A stretch of DNA of 64,000 nt, from contig JANYES010000024.1 of NCBI GenBank assembly GCA_025362975.1, positions 1 to 64,000 of the forward strand, in the 5' to 3' direction. This DNA is from Alphaproteobacteria bacterium. Lineage in GTDB: Bacteria > Pseudomonadota > Alphaproteobacteria > Rickettsiales > SXRF01. Both the position numbers and the translations under genes were made by a program. The notes below the pieces were generated by a model. The model did no database searches, was not told the DNA's origin, and worked only from the letters and a program-made list of their open reading frames with translations. Positions 7,101 to 16,192 of this stretch are shown one piece after another. Each line of letters opens with the position of its first letter. The first letter of the stretch is position 1.

Positions 7101-8407
7101 GGCGGCTTTTGGTTATTATGATGTGCCTGTTGCCGTTGCCGGTGTATGCCGCGCAGGTGCAGGAAGTCATAAGCCCGGGCGGGTTCAAGGCGTGGCTGGT
7201 GGAAGAGCATGCGCTGCCGCTGGTGGCGGTGAAGGTGGCGTTTCGCGATGCGGGGTCCGCGTATGATCCCAAGGGTAAGGAAGGGTTGGCGTCGATGACG
7301 GCGGCGCTGATGATTGAGGGCGCAGGCGAAATGGATTCGCACGCGTTTAACAGCGCGATTGAAAACCATGCGATTCAAATGACGTTCGGCGCGGATGACG
7401 ATTATTTCCGCATGTCGTTTGAAACGCTGAGCGAACATACCGACAAGGCGTTCGATTATTTCGCGATGGCGATTACCCGTCCGCGCTTTGATACGAGCGC
7501 AGTGGAGCGCGTGCGGGCGCAGACGCTGGCGGGGTTGAAGGAACAGGAGCACCAGCCGGGCTATTTAATGCACCGGCGCTGGGAAAAGATTGCGTTCGGT
7601 GATCATACCTACGGACGCGAGGCGGCGGGCAATTCCGCGAGCGTAAAGTCGATCAGCAAGGCCGATATGGCGCATTTCGCGCAGAAATATCTGAGCAAGG
7701 AAAACATGGTGATTTCGGTGGTGGGTGATGTGACTCCAAAGGAGCTGGCACAGTTGCTCGACGCGCATCTGGGGAAGTTGACGGCGCATTATACCGGTGA
7801 TGTGACGGTGCCGGAAACGACATTGCCAGCGACGGGTAAGCAGGAGGTGATCGATTACGACATTCCGCAGACGATGGTGCATTTCGGCATGAACGGGATG
7901 AAGCGTGATAACCCGGATTATTACGCGGCGTATGTGATGAATGAAATTCTTGGCGGCGGCGGGGCGCTGACGTCGAAACTTGGGCAGGAAATACGCGAGA
8001 AGCGCGGGCTTGCCTATTCGGTCTACACGCAGATGGAGCCGTTTAACCATGCGGCGGTGTTTGGCGGCGGGTTTGCCACGCGCAACGAGCAGGTGGGCGA
8101 AGCGCTGAAAGCGCTGCGCGCGACGCTGGACGAGTTCGCCAAAAACGGGCCGAGCGATAAGGACATCGCCGATGCCAAGCAGCATTTGACCGGCTCGTTC
8201 GTGCTAGGGCTGGATAGCAACGGCGATATCGCCAGTTTCCTGAGCAATATGCAGCTGCAACATCTGGGACGCGATTACCTTGAAAAACGTAATAGCTATA
8301 TCGAGGCGGTGACAAAGGAACAGGTGACGGCGGTGACCAAAAAGCTTATCAATCCTAATGGGTTGCTGGTGGTGATGGTGGGTAAGCCTAACCTTGCTTC
8401 GAAATAG
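7097..8407 (+). CDS. M16-family peptidase, non-catalytic partner
   Basis: A 436-residue secreted M16 homolog with a signal peptide (about residues 1-19, ending VYA). The position of the zinc motif reads GLASMTAALMIEGAG, so the HxxEH residues are missing and it cannot bind zinc in the usual way. It does keep the C-terminal REKRGLAYSVYTQ substrate-binding segment, the Arg/Tyr pair that the inactive subunit supplies in this family. Together with the preceding active subunit it should form a heterodimer in the periplasm. The start overlaps the upstream stop by four bases (ATGA). Length is normal, so the missing motif reflects specialisation rather than decay. Confidence 0.92.
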   Translation: MRRLLVIMMCLLPLPVYAAQVQEVISPGGFKAWLVEEHALPLVAVKVAFRDAGSAYDPKGKEGLASMTAALMIEGAGEMDSHAFNSAIENHAIQMTFGADDDYFRMSFETLSEHTDKAFDYFAMAITRPRFDTSAVERVRAQTLAGLKEQEHQPGYLMHRRWEKIAFGDHTYGREAAGNSASVKSISKADMAHFAQKYLSKENMVISVVGDVTPKELAQLLDAHLGKLTAHYTGDVTVPETTLPATGKQEVIDYDIPQTMVHFGMNGMKRDNPDYYAAYVMNEILGGGGALTSKLGQEIREKRGLAYSVYTQMEPFNHAAVFGGGFATRNEQVGEALKALRATLDEFAKNGPSDKDIADAKQHLTGSFVLGLDSNGDIASFLSNMQLQHLGRDYLEKRNSYIEAVTKEQVTAVTKKLINPNGLLVVMVGKPNLASK

Positions 8408-8463
8408 CTGCCACAGGGCTGTTCCCATGCTATGCTCGCTTCGAATTTGAGAAAGACTGGCCT

Positions 8464-10317
8464 ATGATTCGCATTTTGCCCCCCAACCTCGTCAATCGCA
8501 TTGCCGCCGGTGAGGTGATTGAACGCCCGGCTTCCGTGATTAAGGAGCTGGTGGAAAACGCCATCGACGCGGGCGCAGGCCGGGTGGATGTGACGCTGGA
8601 GCAGGCGGGGAAAAACCGGATCGTCGTGCAGGATAACGGCAAGGGGATGACGCGCGAAGAGCTGGAGCTGGCGGTGCATCGACATGCGACTTCGAAACTG
8701 CCGTCGGACGATTTGCTGGATATCAGGTTTTTAGGGTTTCGCGGCGAGGCGCTGCCTTCGATTGCGTCAATCAGCCGGATGAATATTACCAGCAAAACTG
8801 TGGCGTCGGAGCGTGCGTGGAGCATGAGCATTGAAGGCGGAGATTTAGGCGACGTGGAACCGGCGGCGCTGGCCGTGGGCACGCGCGTGGAAGTGCGGGA
8901 TTTGTTTTATGCGACGCCGGCGCGGCTGAAGTTTTTGAAAAGCGATCGCACGGAGGTGAGCGCGGCGCTGGATATCGTGACGCGCCTGTCGATGGCGCAT
9001 CCGACGGTGTCGTTTAGTTTGGTGTCTGAAGGCAGGCGGATGTTTAATGCCGATGTGGCGCAACAGGAATTATTGGGCGAAGCGGCGGATAATATTCTGG
9101 CTAGTACGCGGCTTTCGCGCCTTGGAAGCGTGATGGGCAGGGATTTCGCGGATAACGCGCTGGCGCTGGATAAACAGCGCGATACGATTCGCCTTACCGG
9201 ATTTGCGGCGTTGCCGACGTTTAACAAAGGGACTTCGGCGGAGCAGTATCTGTTTGTGAATTCCCGGCCGGTGCGCGATAAACTGCTGCTGGGTGCTATT
9301 CGAGGCGCCTATGCGGATGTGCTGGCGCATGACCGGCATGCGGTGGTGGTGCTGTTTTTGGATGTGCCGCCGGAAGAGGTGGATGTGAATGTGCATCCGG
9401 CCAAGGCCGAGGTCCGGTTTCGCGATAGCTCGGTGGTGCGCGGGTTGATGGTGGGGGCCATTAAGCATGCGCTGGCGGAGGCGGGGTTCCGGGCGTCGAC
9501 GAGCGTGGCGGGGGATGCGTTGCAGGCGTTTGCACAGCAACCGATGATGCCGCACATGAATTATGCCTATCAGGCGTCGCCGTCTTATGCGATGCGTCCG
9601 CAGGCAGGCGGATATTTCGCCGAACCGCAGGGCGCCGTTTACGGTTTCGATTCGGATTTGCTGCCGCAGGCGATGCTGGCACCGCAAGGGCGCGATGCGA
9701 CCGATACGCTGCCGCAGGCGGCGGATTTGACGCTGTATCCGCTGGGGGCGGCACGCGCACAACTGCACCAGACTTATATCGTGGCGGAAACCGTGGATGG
9801 GATGGTGCTGGTCGACCAGCATGCGGCTCATGAGCGATTGGTTTATGAGAACATGAAGGCGGGGCTGGCTGAACGCGGGATTGCAAGGCAAAAATTACTG
9901 ATTCCCGAGGTAGTAGAGCTTGACGAAGCGCTTGCGGAATGCTTGCTTGCTCGTCAGCAGGAATTGCTTGATTTCGGGCTTGCCGTCGAATCGTTCGGTA
10001 ATGGGACGGTGGTGGTGCGCGAGACGCCTGCGATGCTTGGCGAGGTGGATGTAGCAGCGATGATTCAGGAACTGGCAGATAATATCCGTGAATTCGGCGA
10101 AGTTATGGGGCTGAAGGAACGCATTGAGGAACTCTGCGGGACGCTGGCGTGCCACGGCAGCGTGCGGGCCGGGCGGTCTTTGAGCATCGGGGAAATGAAC
10201 GCACTGCTCCGCCAGATGGAGCGCACGCCGTTTTCCGGCCAGTGCAACCACGGACGGCCGACCTATATCGAGCTTAAGCGCAAGGACATTGAAAAACTCT
10301 TCGGGAGGCGCGGGTGA
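8464..10317 (+). CDS. mutL: DNA mismatch repair protein MutL
   Basis: A 617-residue GHKL ATPase of mismatch repair that links MutS recognition to strand removal. The N-terminal ATP-binding motifs are present (ELVENAIDAGA, DNGKGM, GFRGEALPSI), followed by the transducer domain. After a variable linker (about residues 345-420) comes a C-terminal domain with the full endonuclease motif DQHAAHERLVYE near residues 451-462. It also has the supporting motifs ACHGSVRAG and QCNHGRPTYIEL. This MutL should therefore nick DNA itself, as in bacteria lacking MutH. The stop overlaps the start of the next gene by four bases. A 56-base gap separates it from the M16 gene, so it may have its own promoter. Confidence 0.97.
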   Translation: MIRILPPNLVNRIAAGEVIERPASVIKELVENAIDAGAGRVDVTLEQAGKNRIVVQDNGKGMTREELELAVHRHATSKLPSDDLLDIRFLGFRGEALPSIASISRMNITSKTVASERAWSMSIEGGDLGDVEPAALAVGTRVEVRDLFYATPARLKFLKSDRTEVSAALDIVTRLSMAHPTVSFSLVSEGRRMFNADVAQQELLGEAADNILASTRLSRLGSVMGRDFADNALALDKQRDTIRLTGFAALPTFNKGTSAEQYLFVNSRPVRDKLLLGAIRGAYADVLAHDRHAVVVLFLDVPPEEVDVNVHPAKAEVRFRDSSVVRGLMVGAIKHALAEAGFRASTSVAGDALQAFAQQPMMPHMNYAYQASPSYAMRPQAGGYFAEPQGAVYGFDSDLLPQAMLAPQGRDATDTLPQAADLTLYPLGAARAQLHQTYIVAETVDGMVLVDQHAAHERLVYENMKAGLAERGIARQKLLIPEVVELDEALAECLLARQQELLDFGLAVESFGNGTVVVRETPAMLGEVDVAAMIQELADNIREFGEVMGLKERIEELCGTLACHGSVRAGRSLSIGEMNALLRQMERTPFSGQCNHGRPTYIELKRKDIEKLFGRRG

Positions 10318-11309
10318 CGTTTTACATTGCGCTGTTCCTGTCGTCGTTTTTGCTGACGTTGCTAGGCACGCGCCTGACGATTTTGACGTTCCGCAAACGC
10401 ATCGTGCCGATCGACCCGCTGTCGTTGCGGGCTAATTATAAAAAACCGCCGATTCAGGGCGGCGGCATCGCGGTGGTGATGGCGCTGATCATCTGCTTGC
10501 TGGTGGCGGATATCAACTATGCGATTATCCTTTCCATGTTCATGCTGGCGGCGATTTCGATGCTCGGCGAGCTGATCGATATTCCACTGCCGGTGCGGTT
10601 GCTGGTGCAGGTTTTGGCGGTGCTGATTGCGCTTAACGTGGTGGCGGTTCCGGTGTTTGCGGGGGTGTTTCCACTGTGGATGGATAAGGCGATTACGGCG
10701 GTGCTGTGGGTGTGGTTCATCAATCTGTTTAACATGATGGACGGGATTGACGGGATTTCGCCGATGGAAATGGTATCGATCGGCATGGGGCTGTGCATCA
10801 TGATTGCCATGTCGGGGCATGAGTTTCCGGACCCGTTGTCGACCTATGCGCTGATTGTGGCGTGCGCGGGCAGCGCGTTTTTGTGGTGGAACTGGCATCC
10901 GGCGAAGATTCTGCTGGGTGAGGTGGGTGCAGTGCCGATTGGGTTTTTACTGGGGTATCTGCTGGTGCTGGCGATTGGCAACGGCTATCAGTATGCGGCG
11001 GCGATTCTGCCAGCGTATTACGTGTCAGACGCGACGATTACGATGCTGCGCCGGATTGTCAAAGGCAAAAGCTTGCGCAGCAAGAACGTGGATTATTATT
11101 ACCTGCGCGGGCTTCGCAGCGGGCGCAAGCAGGATGCGGTGGTGCGCTATATTTTCGGCATCAACTTCCTGCTTATTTTCCAGGCGATTTTCTCGGTGCT
11201 GGACCCGGGGCTTGCGATTTTTTATGTCGGGCTGGCCTACGCGTCGGTGTTTATGATTCTTGGTTTTTTTGCCCATACTGCCCACGATCCAAATTATGAG
11301 CCTTTCTAA
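10314..11309 (+). CDS. Family-4 polyprenyl-phosphate sugar-1-phosphate transferase, divergent active site
   Basis: A 331-residue polytopic membrane protein of the MraY/WecA superfamily, which moves a sugar-1-phosphate from a UDP-sugar to undecaprenyl phosphate. Recognisable motifs are IQGGGIAVV near residue 48, NLFNMMDGIDG near residue 139 and PAKILLGEVGAVPIGF near residue 197. The last one normally reads GDxGS, so Glu replaces the usual catalytic-region Asp and Ala replaces Ser. The C-terminal His-rich motif is replaced by KNVDYYYLRGLRSG. The start is a GTG with GGGAGGCG upstream, inside the end of mutL. It overlaps the following sugar-nucleotide dehydratase by 14 bases, so the two probably act together in starting a surface glycan. 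Whether the altered site still catalyses the normal reaction is open. Confidence 0.82.
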   Translation: MTFYIALFLSSFLLTLLGTRLTILTFRKRIVPIDPLSLRANYKKPPIQGGGIAVVMALIICLLVADINYAIILSMFMLAAISMLGELIDIPLPVRLLVQVLAVLIALNVVAVPVFAGVFPLWMDKAITAVLWVWFINLFNMMDGIDGISPMEMVSIGMGLCIMIAMSGHEFPDPLSTYALIVACAGSAFLWWNWHPAKILLGEVGAVPIGFLLGYLLVLAIGNGYQYAAAILPAYYVSDATITMLRRIVKGKSLRSKNVDYYYLRGLRSGRKQDAVVRYIFGINFLLIFQAIFSVLDPGLAIFYVGLAYASVFMILGFFAHTAHDPNYEPF

Positions 11310-13236
11310 ACTCCGTTTGAACCGTAATACGCTGGTCGCCTTGCAGGATGCGCTGATGGCGGCGGCGAGCTTTGTGCTTTCGGTGTATATCCGGCTTGGC
11401 TCGGAGCAGTTTTCGCAGTCGGTGGATTATTTGTTGCCGGGGACGGTGACGTTTGCGGCTGTGAGCTTTGCGGTGTTTATGTATATGCGGCTGTATCGCG
11501 GGCTGTGGCGGTATGCATCGATGCAGGACATGATGGGGATCGTCAAAGCCGTAACGCTGTCGATTCTGATTTTCGCGGTGCTGATGTTTACGTTCAACCG
11601 CCTTGCGGGCCTGCCGCGCTCGTTGCTGTTTATCAACTGGATGTTGTTGCTGTTTATGCTTGGGGGCCCAAGATTCGCGTATCGCGCGTTTAAGGAGCGG
11701 ACGTTTAGCTGGTCGCCGTCGCCGGGGGCGAAGAACCGGATTCCGGTGCTGCTGATTGGCGCGGGCAACGATGCGGAGCAGTTTATTCGTGAGATGAGCC
11801 GCGATCATAGCGGGTCATACGATATTGTCGGGCTGGTGGATGATCGCGAGCAGAAGGGGCGCACGATTCACCGCGTGCCGATTTACGGCGCGACGGACGC
11901 AATCCCGCTGATCATGAAGAAGCTGGAACGCAAGGGCACGCGGCCGCAGAAATGGATTTTATCCGACGACCGCATTTCCGGTTCGGCGGTGCGCCATCTG
12001 CTGGAACTGGCCGATTCGATGGGTGTGCCGCTGGCCCGGCTGCCGAGGTTGAGCGAGCTGAAACATAGCATTAATGAGCGGTTGCAGGTGCGCCCGATTG
12101 CGGTGGAAGATTTGCTGGGGCGAGCGCAAAACGTGCTTGACCGCGATAGGATGCAGAGCTTCGTCGAAGGACGCAAAGTGCTGATTACGGGGGCGGGCGG
12201 GACGATTGGCAGCGAGCTGACGCGCCAGATTTCGAATTTCGGGCCGTCGGAATTGATTCTCATTGAGAACAGCGAATATAATTTGTACCACATCGAGCAT
12301 GAGCTGCGTGAGGCGTTCCCGGATTTATCGCTGACCGTGTTGCTGGCCGATATTCGGGATGTGCGGCATATCGATGTGATTTTTAAAAAGCACCAGCCGA
12401 ATCTGGTGTTCCATGCGGCGGCGATTAAGCACGTGCCGATGGCGGAGAAAAATATCGAGCAGGCGATTCTGACGAACGTGTTCGGGACGTGCCATATTGC
12501 AGAGGCCTGCCAGCGGTATCACGCGGATGTGATGGTGATGATTTCGACGGATAAGGCGGTGAATCCCGGTAATGTGATGGGGGCGACGAAGCGGCTCGCT
12601 GAGAGTTTCTGCCAGACGCTCGGAAGGCAGTCGCAGCCAGTGGAGAATAAATATTCGACGGTGAAGAATACCAAGTATTTCACGGTGCGGTTTGGCAATG
12701 TGCTGGGGTCGACAGGCTCGGTCGTACCTTTGTTTGAAGAGCAGCTGGCCAAGGGCGGGCCGCTGACGGTGACGCACCCGGATATGGTGCGGTATTTCAT
12801 GACGGTGCGCGAGGCGGTGGAGCTGGTGTTGCAGGCAGCGGTGCTGGGCGATGCGATGAAAGACCGCCAGGAATGTATTTTCGTGCTCGATATGGGGCAG
12901 CCGGTGCGCATTCTCGATCTGGCGACACAGATGATCAAGCTTGCGGGGTTGCGGCCCAACGAGGATATCAAGATCACGTTTACCGGATTGCGGCCGGGCG
13001 AGAAGCTGTTTGAAGAGCTGTTCCACTTCTCGGAAAATGCGGTGAAGACGACGCATGAGGGCATTTTCCTTGCTAGCCCGCGCGGCACCGACATGGCGAC
13101 GCTGCGTAAGAATTTAGAGAAACTTTTCGGCTTAAGCAGTGAGCGCAAAGCCAACGAGGCATTAGCATTGTTGAAAATGATGGTGCCTGAATTTAAATCC
13201 CTTTTTGAAAAAGATGAGAAACAGATAGCGATATGA
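11296..13236 (+). CDS. Membrane-bound UDP-sugar 4,6-dehydratase (PglF/WbpM/CapD type)
   Basis: A 646-residue protein. About four N-terminal transmembrane helices (residues 1-125) are followed by a nucleotide-binding-like domain ([12 protein letters not shown] near residue 151). A C-terminal short-chain dehydrogenase domain starts at [14 protein letters not shown] (near residue 296). The catalytic segment reads [16 protein letters not shown], with Met in place of the usual active-site Tyr, as in PglF and WbpM, which convert UDP-GlcNAc to the 4-keto-6-deoxy sugar. Such sugars are precursors of bacillosamine-like residues in O-antigens and glycoproteins. The ATG at 11296 is favoured over an upstream in-frame start at 11260, which lies inside the preceding gene. 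It overlaps the preceding transferase, and its own end overlaps purH by four bases. Confidence 0.92.
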   Translation: MSLSKLRLNRNTLVALQDALMAAASFVLSVYIRLGSEQFSQSVDYLLPGTVTFAAVSFAVFMYMRLYRGLWRYASMQDMMGIVKAVTLSILIFAVLMFTFNRLAGLPRSLLFINWMLLLFMLGGPRFAYRAFKERTFSWSPSPGAKNRIPVLLIGAGNDAEQFIREMSRDHSGSYDIVGLVDDREQKGRTIHRVPIYGATDAIPLIMKKLERKGTRPQKWILSDDRISGSAVRHLLELADSMGVPLARLPRLSELKHSINERLQVRPIAVEDLLGRAQNVLDRDRMQSFVEGRKVLITGAGGTIGSELTRQISNFGPSELILIENSEYNLYHIEHELREAFPDLSLTVLLADIRDVRHIDVIFKKHQPNLVFHAAAIKHVPMAEKNIEQAILTNVFGTCHIAEACQRYHADVMVMISTDKAVNPGNVMGATKRLAESFCQTLGRQSQPVENKYSTVKNTKYFTVRFGNVLGSTGSVVPLFEEQLAKGGPLTVTHPDMVRYFMTVREAVELVLQAAVLGDAMKDRQECIFVLDMGQPVRILDLATQMIKLAGLRPNEDIKITFTGLRPGEKLFEELFHFSENAVKTTHEGIFLASPRGTDMATLRKNLEKLFGLSSERKANEALALLKMMVPEFKSLFEKDEKQIAI

Positions 13237-14771
13237 CGATTAAACGTGCCTTGATTTCCGTGTCCGATAAAACCGGGTTGCTTGAATTTGCCCGCTTCCT
13301 CGATAGCAAAAAAATTGAAATCCTTTCCACGGGCGGGACGGCGAAAGCGCTGCGCGACGCGGGGATTGCGGTGAAAGAAGTGTCGGACCATACGGGGTTC
13401 CCCGAGATTATGGATGGACGGGTGAAGACGCTGCACCCGAAGATTCATGGCGGGTTGCTGGCCGTGCGCAATGACAAGGAACATGTGGCGGCGATGGATA
13501 AGCATGATATTTCCGCTATCGATCTGGTGGTGATTAATTTGTATCCGTTTGAAGCGACTGTGGCTAAGGGCGCGGATTTCGATACTTGTATTGAAAATAT
13601 CGATATCGGCGGGCCGAGCATGGTGCGTTCGGCTTCGAAAAACCATGCGTTTGTGACGATTGTGGTGGACCCGGCGGATTATGCATCTGTGATGGATGAG
13701 ATGAAGGCGGATGGCTCGACGACGCTTGAGACGCGCAAGAAACTAGCGGCGAAAGCGTTCAGCCGCACGGCGGCGTATGACAGCGCGATCAGCCAGTGGT
13801 TTAATACGCAGAACAATGTGCCGTTCCCGGCTTCGATGACGGTGGCGGGGACGCTCAAGGCGCAGTTGCATTACGGCGAGAATCCGCATCAGCGGGCGGG
13901 GTATTATGTGACTGATGCTGTGACGCCTTCGCTGGCGACCGCTAAACAGACGCAAGGTGCGGAGCTGAGCTATAATAATTATAGCGATGTGAGTGCGGCG
14001 TTTGAGTTGGTGCGTGAGTTTCATCAGCCAGCGGTGGCGATTATCAAGCATGCCAATCCGTGCGGCGTGGCGGTGGGTACGGATATTGTTGAGGCATTTA
14101 AGAAGGCCCTGGCGTGCGATCCGGCGAGCGCTTATGGCGGGATTATTGCGACGAACCGTCCGCTGACGGGGGCGTTTTGCGAGGCGTTGGGGAAACTGTT
14201 TCTTGAGGTGATGATTGCACCAGCGGCCGATGAGGCTGCGCTGGCGGCTCTGGCTGGCAAGAAGAAGCTGAAGCTGTTGCTGACGGGGGAAACCCCGCGG
14301 CCCATCGCTAAGATGGTTATAAAGTCCATTTCCGGAGGTTTCTTAGCGCAGGATGATGATGCCATCGTGACCAAGGAAGAATTAAAGACGGTGACGGCCA
14401 TTGCGCCGGATGCGAAACAGCTCGAAGATTTGATGTTCGCGTTTACGGTTGCCAAGCATGTGAAGTCAAACACCATCGTGCTGGTGCGCGACCGGGCGAC
14501 ATTGGGGATTGGCGCGGGGCAGATGAGCCGTATCGACTCGACGCGCATTGCGTGCTGGAAGGCGAAGGAAGCGGGGCTGGACACCAAAGGGTGTGTACTG
14601 GCGTCGGACGCGTTTTTCCCGTTTGCGGATAATGTGGAAATGGCGGCGGCGGCAGGAATTTCAGCGATCATCCAACCGGGCGGTTCGATTCGTGATGAAG
14701 AGGTGGTGAAGGCCGCCGACGCGGCGGGGATTGCGATGGTGTATACCGGGATTCGGCATTTCAGGCATTAG
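13233..14771 (+). CDS. purH: Bifunctional AICAR transformylase / IMP cyclohydrolase
   Basis: A 512-residue enzyme catalysing the last two steps of IMP synthesis. The N-terminal MGS-like cyclohydrolase domain (residues 1-190) begins [17 protein letters not shown] and includes [19 protein letters not shown]. The C-terminal formyltransferase domain carries [13 protein letters not shown] near residue 270, [10 protein letters not shown], and the end motif [14 protein letters not shown]. Length and domains are complete. It starts within the last codons of the dehydratase gene (ATGA overlap), although the functions are unrelated. It ends the long + strand run and is followed by an inverted-repeat element. 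Confidence 0.97.
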   Translation: MTIKRALISVSDKTGLLEFARFLDSKKIEILSTGGTAKALRDAGIAVKEVSDHTGFPEIMDGRVKTLHPKIHGGLLAVRNDKEHVAAMDKHDISAIDLVVINLYPFEATVAKGADFDTCIENIDIGGPSMVRSASKNHAFVTIVVDPADYASVMDEMKADGSTTLETRKKLAAKAFSRTAAYDSAISQWFNTQNNVPFPASMTVAGTLKAQLHYGENPHQRAGYYVTDAVTPSLATAKQTQGAELSYNNYSDVSAAFELVREFHQPAVAIIKHANPCGVAVGTDIVEAFKKALACDPASAYGGIIATNRPLTGAFCEALGKLFLEVMIAPAADEAALAALAGKKKLKLLLTGETPRPIAKMVIKSISGGFLAQDDDAIVTKEELKTVTAIAPDAKQLEDLMFAFTVAKHVKSNTIVLVRDRATLGIGAGQMSRIDSTRIACWKAKEAGLDTKGCVLASDAFFPFADNVEMAAAAGISAIIQPGGSIRDEEVVKAADAAGIAMVYTGIRHFRH

Positions 14772-14780
14772 TGACAGTTT

Positions 14781-14892
14781 CGTCATGCCCGCATAGGCGG
14801 TATCCAAAACACCTCGCGGTGTGAGGGAAATCGTGTTTTTTTTCGTTGCTGCCGCAACTATGGATTAGATACCCGCCTTCGCGGGTATGACG
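14781..14892. repeat. 112-bp intergenic element with imperfect inverted ends
   Basis: The left end (CGTCATGCCCGCATAGGCGG, 14781-14800) and right end (from about 14862 to 14892, ending GCGGGTATGACG) are imperfect inverted copies. The right part also forms its own hairpin, TACCCGC-CTTC-GCGGGTA. Such small palindromic elements are common between alphaproteobacterial genes. It fills the space between the convergent ends of purH and the AAA ATPase and may end both transcripts. A related fragment (CAGTCACGCTCC...GGGGATGACG) lies near 26140-26175. Confidence 0.6.
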
Positions 14893-14902
14893 GATTGGAT
14901 AT

Positions 14903-16192
14903 TTATGCGGCGTCGTTGCCGAAATAACCGCTCCATGCGAGGTCTAGCAGCTCTTCATTGAGCATGGGCGCTTGCTGGCGGTGGGCGCAGATGTCTTTGA
15001 CGCGTTCGATTAAATCCCGCGGTTCGCAGGAGCGTAATTCTTTATTGCTGGCGAGGTAGCGTTGCAGCACGTGCTTTATGAGCGCGGGGCTGGTTTGCAG
15101 GCTGGCGCTAGCGGCGTATTTGGTGAAGATGTCGGAGTAGAGTTCCGGCGTGGGGGAGCTGACGCGTGTGCGGTATCCCAGGCGGCGCAGGAAGGCGGGG
15201 TCGGTGACGTCGGAGGGGTTTAAGTTGGTGGCGATGATGAGCATCAGCAAGAAGGGGACTTCGATCTTCTGGCCGTTATGGAAGGTGAGGAAGTCGAGAC
15301 GGTGTTCGAGCGGGATGATCCAGCGATTGAGAAGCTGTTCGGGGGCGACGTGCTGGCGGCCGAAATCGTCGATGAGGAAGGTGCCGCCGTTGGCTTTCAT
15401 GTGCAGCGGCGCTTCGTAAAAACGCTGGGCGGGCAGGTAAGCCATGTCGAGGGATTCCAAGGTCATTTCGCCGCCGGCGACGATGAAGGGACGCTTGATT
15501 TTAATCCAGCGCTTATCGATGGTTTGCAGCTTTTTGCTTTCGTGTTCGACGATCTCGTGGCAGTGGGGGTCGTAGAGGCGGATGATGCTGCTGTCGACGG
15601 CGATGCAGTGGGGAATCCAGATTTCACCGCGCAGGGCCTTGTGGAGCTGGCGGCCGAGGCTGGTTTTGCCGTTGCCAGCGGGGCCGGAGAGGAACAGGCT
15701 GCGGCCTGATGAGACGGCGAGGCCGGCGACTTGTTTGACTTCGTTGGGCAGGATGAGGCCCGCGAGGGCTTCTTCGACCTGTTGTTCGCTGATGTGGCCG
15801 ACCTGTGCCATTTGCCATTCGAGCATGGCGCGGTAGGCGTCGAGCGAGACGGGGGCGGGGCCGACATAGCCGGAGACTTCAAGCAGGCGTTCGGTGCGGT
15901 CGCGGCCGCGCTGGCTGATGGCGTAGCGGTAGCCCATGCCGTCGCGGCCTAAGGTTTCCAGCATGGCTTCGGTGCGGAGCTGTTCGAGGAGGTCGCCAAC
16001 GAGGACTTGCGGCAGGTGAAGCTTGGCGCTAGCGCCTTCGGTGGTCAGCTGTGAAACGCTGTAAGCCGTTTTGAGCACCATGTCGAGAAGCACCGTGCGG
16101 CTGATGCCGGTGGCGGCGACGCTGGAGGGAGACTCGGGAGCGAGGCCGCCTTCGGTTTCGAACATTTTCGGCAGGTGCGGCGATGCTTCCAT
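14903..16192 (-). CDS. AAA-type ATPase paired with glutamate dehydrogenase
   Basis: A 429-residue P-loop ATPase. Residues about 1-120 form an alpha-helical N-terminal region. A central ATPase module has Walker A GPAGNGKTS (about residues 166-174) and Walker B GTFLIDDFGR (about 264-273), with further AAA signatures in LLMLIIATNLNP and FLRRLGYR. It resembles MoxR/RuvB-like ATPases but I do not recognise a named family. The gene begins immediately after the stop codon of the glutamate dehydrogenase gene (TAA then ATG), so the two are one transcript and probably co-translated. It could help assemble or regulate another protein, but nothing in the sequence names a partner; a link with glutamate dehydrogenase is inference from gene order alone. 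Confidence 0.75.
   Translation of the reverse strand: MEASPHLPKMFETEGGLAPESPSSVAATGISRTVLLDMVLKTAYSVSQLTTEGASAKLHLPQVLVGDLLEQLRTEAMLETLGRDGMGYRYAISQRGRDRTERLLEVSGYVGPAPVSLDAYRAMLEWQMAQVGHISEQQVEEALAGLILPNEVKQVAGLAVSSGRSLFLSGPAGNGKTSLGRQLHKALRGEIWIPHCIAVDSSIIRLYDPHCHEIVEHESKKLQTIDKRWIKIKRPFIVAGGEMTLESLDMAYLPAQRFYEAPLHMKANGGTFLIDDFGRQHVAPEQLLNRWIIPLEHRLDFLTFHNGQKIEVPFLLMLIIATNLNPSDVTDPAFLRRLGYRTRVSSPTPELYSDIFTKYAASASLQTSPALIKHVLQRYLASNKELRSCEPRDLIERVKDICAHRQQAPMLNEELLDLAWSGYFGNDAA

Noticed and set aside
7097-8407. Pseudogene status of the second M16 peptidase because it lacks HxxEH
   Set aside because: The frame is intact, translation is coupled to the active partner and the substrate-binding Arg/Tyr segment is kept, as in normal inactive subunits.
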